Assembly (NCBI GenBank): GCA_026398835.1
Contig: JAPLSD010000124.1
Coordinates: 1 to 6,846, forward strand
Source: Pseudomonas sp.
GTDB lineage: Bacteria; Pseudomonadota; Gammaproteobacteria; Pseudomonadales; Pseudomonadaceae
Direction of reading: 5' to 3'
Length of the DNA: 6,846 bases
How positions within the stretch are numbered: position 1 is the stretch's first letter; each line of letters opens with the position of its first letter. The translations under genes and the position numbers were made by a program. Of this stretch, positions 6,525-6,846 are shown piece after piece. The notes beneath the pieces were generated by a model. The model was not told the DNA's origin. It saw only the letters and a list, made by a program, of their open reading frames with translations, and made no database searches.

Positions 6525-6846
6525 TGTTTCCGTCCGTGAGCAAAGGTGATGCGAAAGCATCCGCCGCCTTGGCGTGGTTTGAAGTCTAGGCGGGCCTGGT
6601 TGCTTTCGCACAGCTCACGGGACAGATAGAGACCCAGGCCAGTGCCTTGGGTCTCGGTGGTGAAGAAGGGTTCGAACAAGCGTGGCAGTTGCTCATCGGC
6701 CACACCGGGGCCGTTATCCAGCACTTCCAGTGTCGGCAGCTCGCGATCGGGCTCGATAAACAGCTTGAGCCAGACTTCGGCCTGCTCGTGAGCCTGAGCG
6801 CTATGGCGCAAGGCATTGTGTAGCAAGTTGTTTAGCACCTGGGCCA
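6518..6846 (-). CDS. pilS: Sensor histidine kinase PilS, 3' part (5' end outside window)
   Basis: The frame enters from the right edge of the window (two bases of a codon, then AQVLNNLLHNALRHS) and ends at TGA 6520-6518, giving about 108 visible residues. All visible sequence is the HATPase_c domain of a histidine kinase: N box NNLLHNALRHS, G1 box LDNGPGV, F box LFEPFFTT and G2 box GTGLGLYLSREL, ending FRITFAHGRKQC. The GTG at 6838 is internal, not a start. The membrane segments, PAS region and phospho-accepting His would lie upstream. Known role: inner-membrane kinase/phosphatase of PilR; in P. aeruginosa it senses major pilin levels in the membrane. Naming it PilS rests on its position directly before pilR, with the pilR GTG overlapping its end; the kinase class itself is clear from the sequence. 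Confidence 0.88.
   Translation of the reverse strand, partial: AQVLNNLLHNALRHSAQAHEQAEVWLKLFIEPDRELPTLEVLDNGPGVADEQLPRLFEPFFTTETQGTGLGLYLSRELCESNQARLDFKPRQGGGCFRITFAHGRKQC
6530..6535 (-). promoter_or_regulatory. Ribosome binding site of pilR, inside pilS
   Basis: On the - strand GGACGG lies five bases before GTG 6524, within the last codons of pilS. It supports the GTG start over the in-frame TTG that follows it (6521-6519) and over the upstream ATG codons at 6560 and 6611. Confidence 0.5.

Noticed and set aside
6525..6611. Extended PilR N-terminus from ATG 6611 or ATG 6560
   Set aside because: The added sequence is pilS coding DNA read in another frame, and PilR receivers normally start only a few residues before the LIVDDEPDI strand.
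1..6846. Search for a mobile element, CRISPR array, tRNA, toxin-antitoxin or defence system
   Set aside because: No direct-repeat arrays, transposase motifs, tRNA-like folds or small paired genes are visible. All but short gaps are filled by recognisable T4P, thiO and two-component genes.

Overview
This window looks like part of the type IV pilus (T4P) assembly and regulation region of a Pseudomonas chromosome, most like the P. fluorescens group. The protein motifs and GC-rich codon use support this. The gene set is a minor pilin (PilX, partial), the tip adhesin PilY1, the minor pilin PilE, the glycine oxidase ThiO, and the two-component pair PilR/PilS (PilS partial). Genus-level assignment rests on recognised protein sequence and gene neighbourhood; no database search was possible.

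Layout. On the + strand, the 3' part of pilX (1-433) overlaps the start of pilY1 (420-3551) by 14 bases. pilE (3566-3967) begins 14 bases after pilY1 stops. These three look like the distal end of a minor-pilin operon whose earlier genes (fimT/fimU/pilV/pilW type) would lie upstream of the window. A short GC-rich hairpin followed by a T run (3978-4003) looks like the operon's intrinsic terminator. thiO (4020-5120, +) starts only 16 bases after it. On the - strand, pilR (5175-6524) faces thiO tail to tail across a 54-base gap that holds a perfect 9-bp inverted repeat. pilS (6518-6846, 5' end outside the window) lies directly upstream of pilR, with a start/stop overlap that suggests translational coupling.

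How they work together. PilX, PilE and other minor pilins form a priming complex in the inner membrane that starts pilus assembly and carries PilY1 at the pilus tip. PilY1 is the large secreted adhesin and surface sensor, with a vWA domain and a beta-propeller. PilS is the membrane histidine kinase and PilR the sigma-54-dependent activator that control major pilin expression. ThiO is metabolic (glycine oxidation for the thiazole part of thiamin) and is a syntenic passenger with no known pilus role.

I found no sign of a new system, mobile element, CRISPR array, tRNA or rRNA. No gene-free stretch exceeds 54 bases. The points worth a second look are local: a lower-GC, cysteine-containing insert in the PilY1 vWA domain, Asp/Asn/Gly calcium-loop candidates, the missing pilY2, the thiO promoter question, and the orientation of the cluster.
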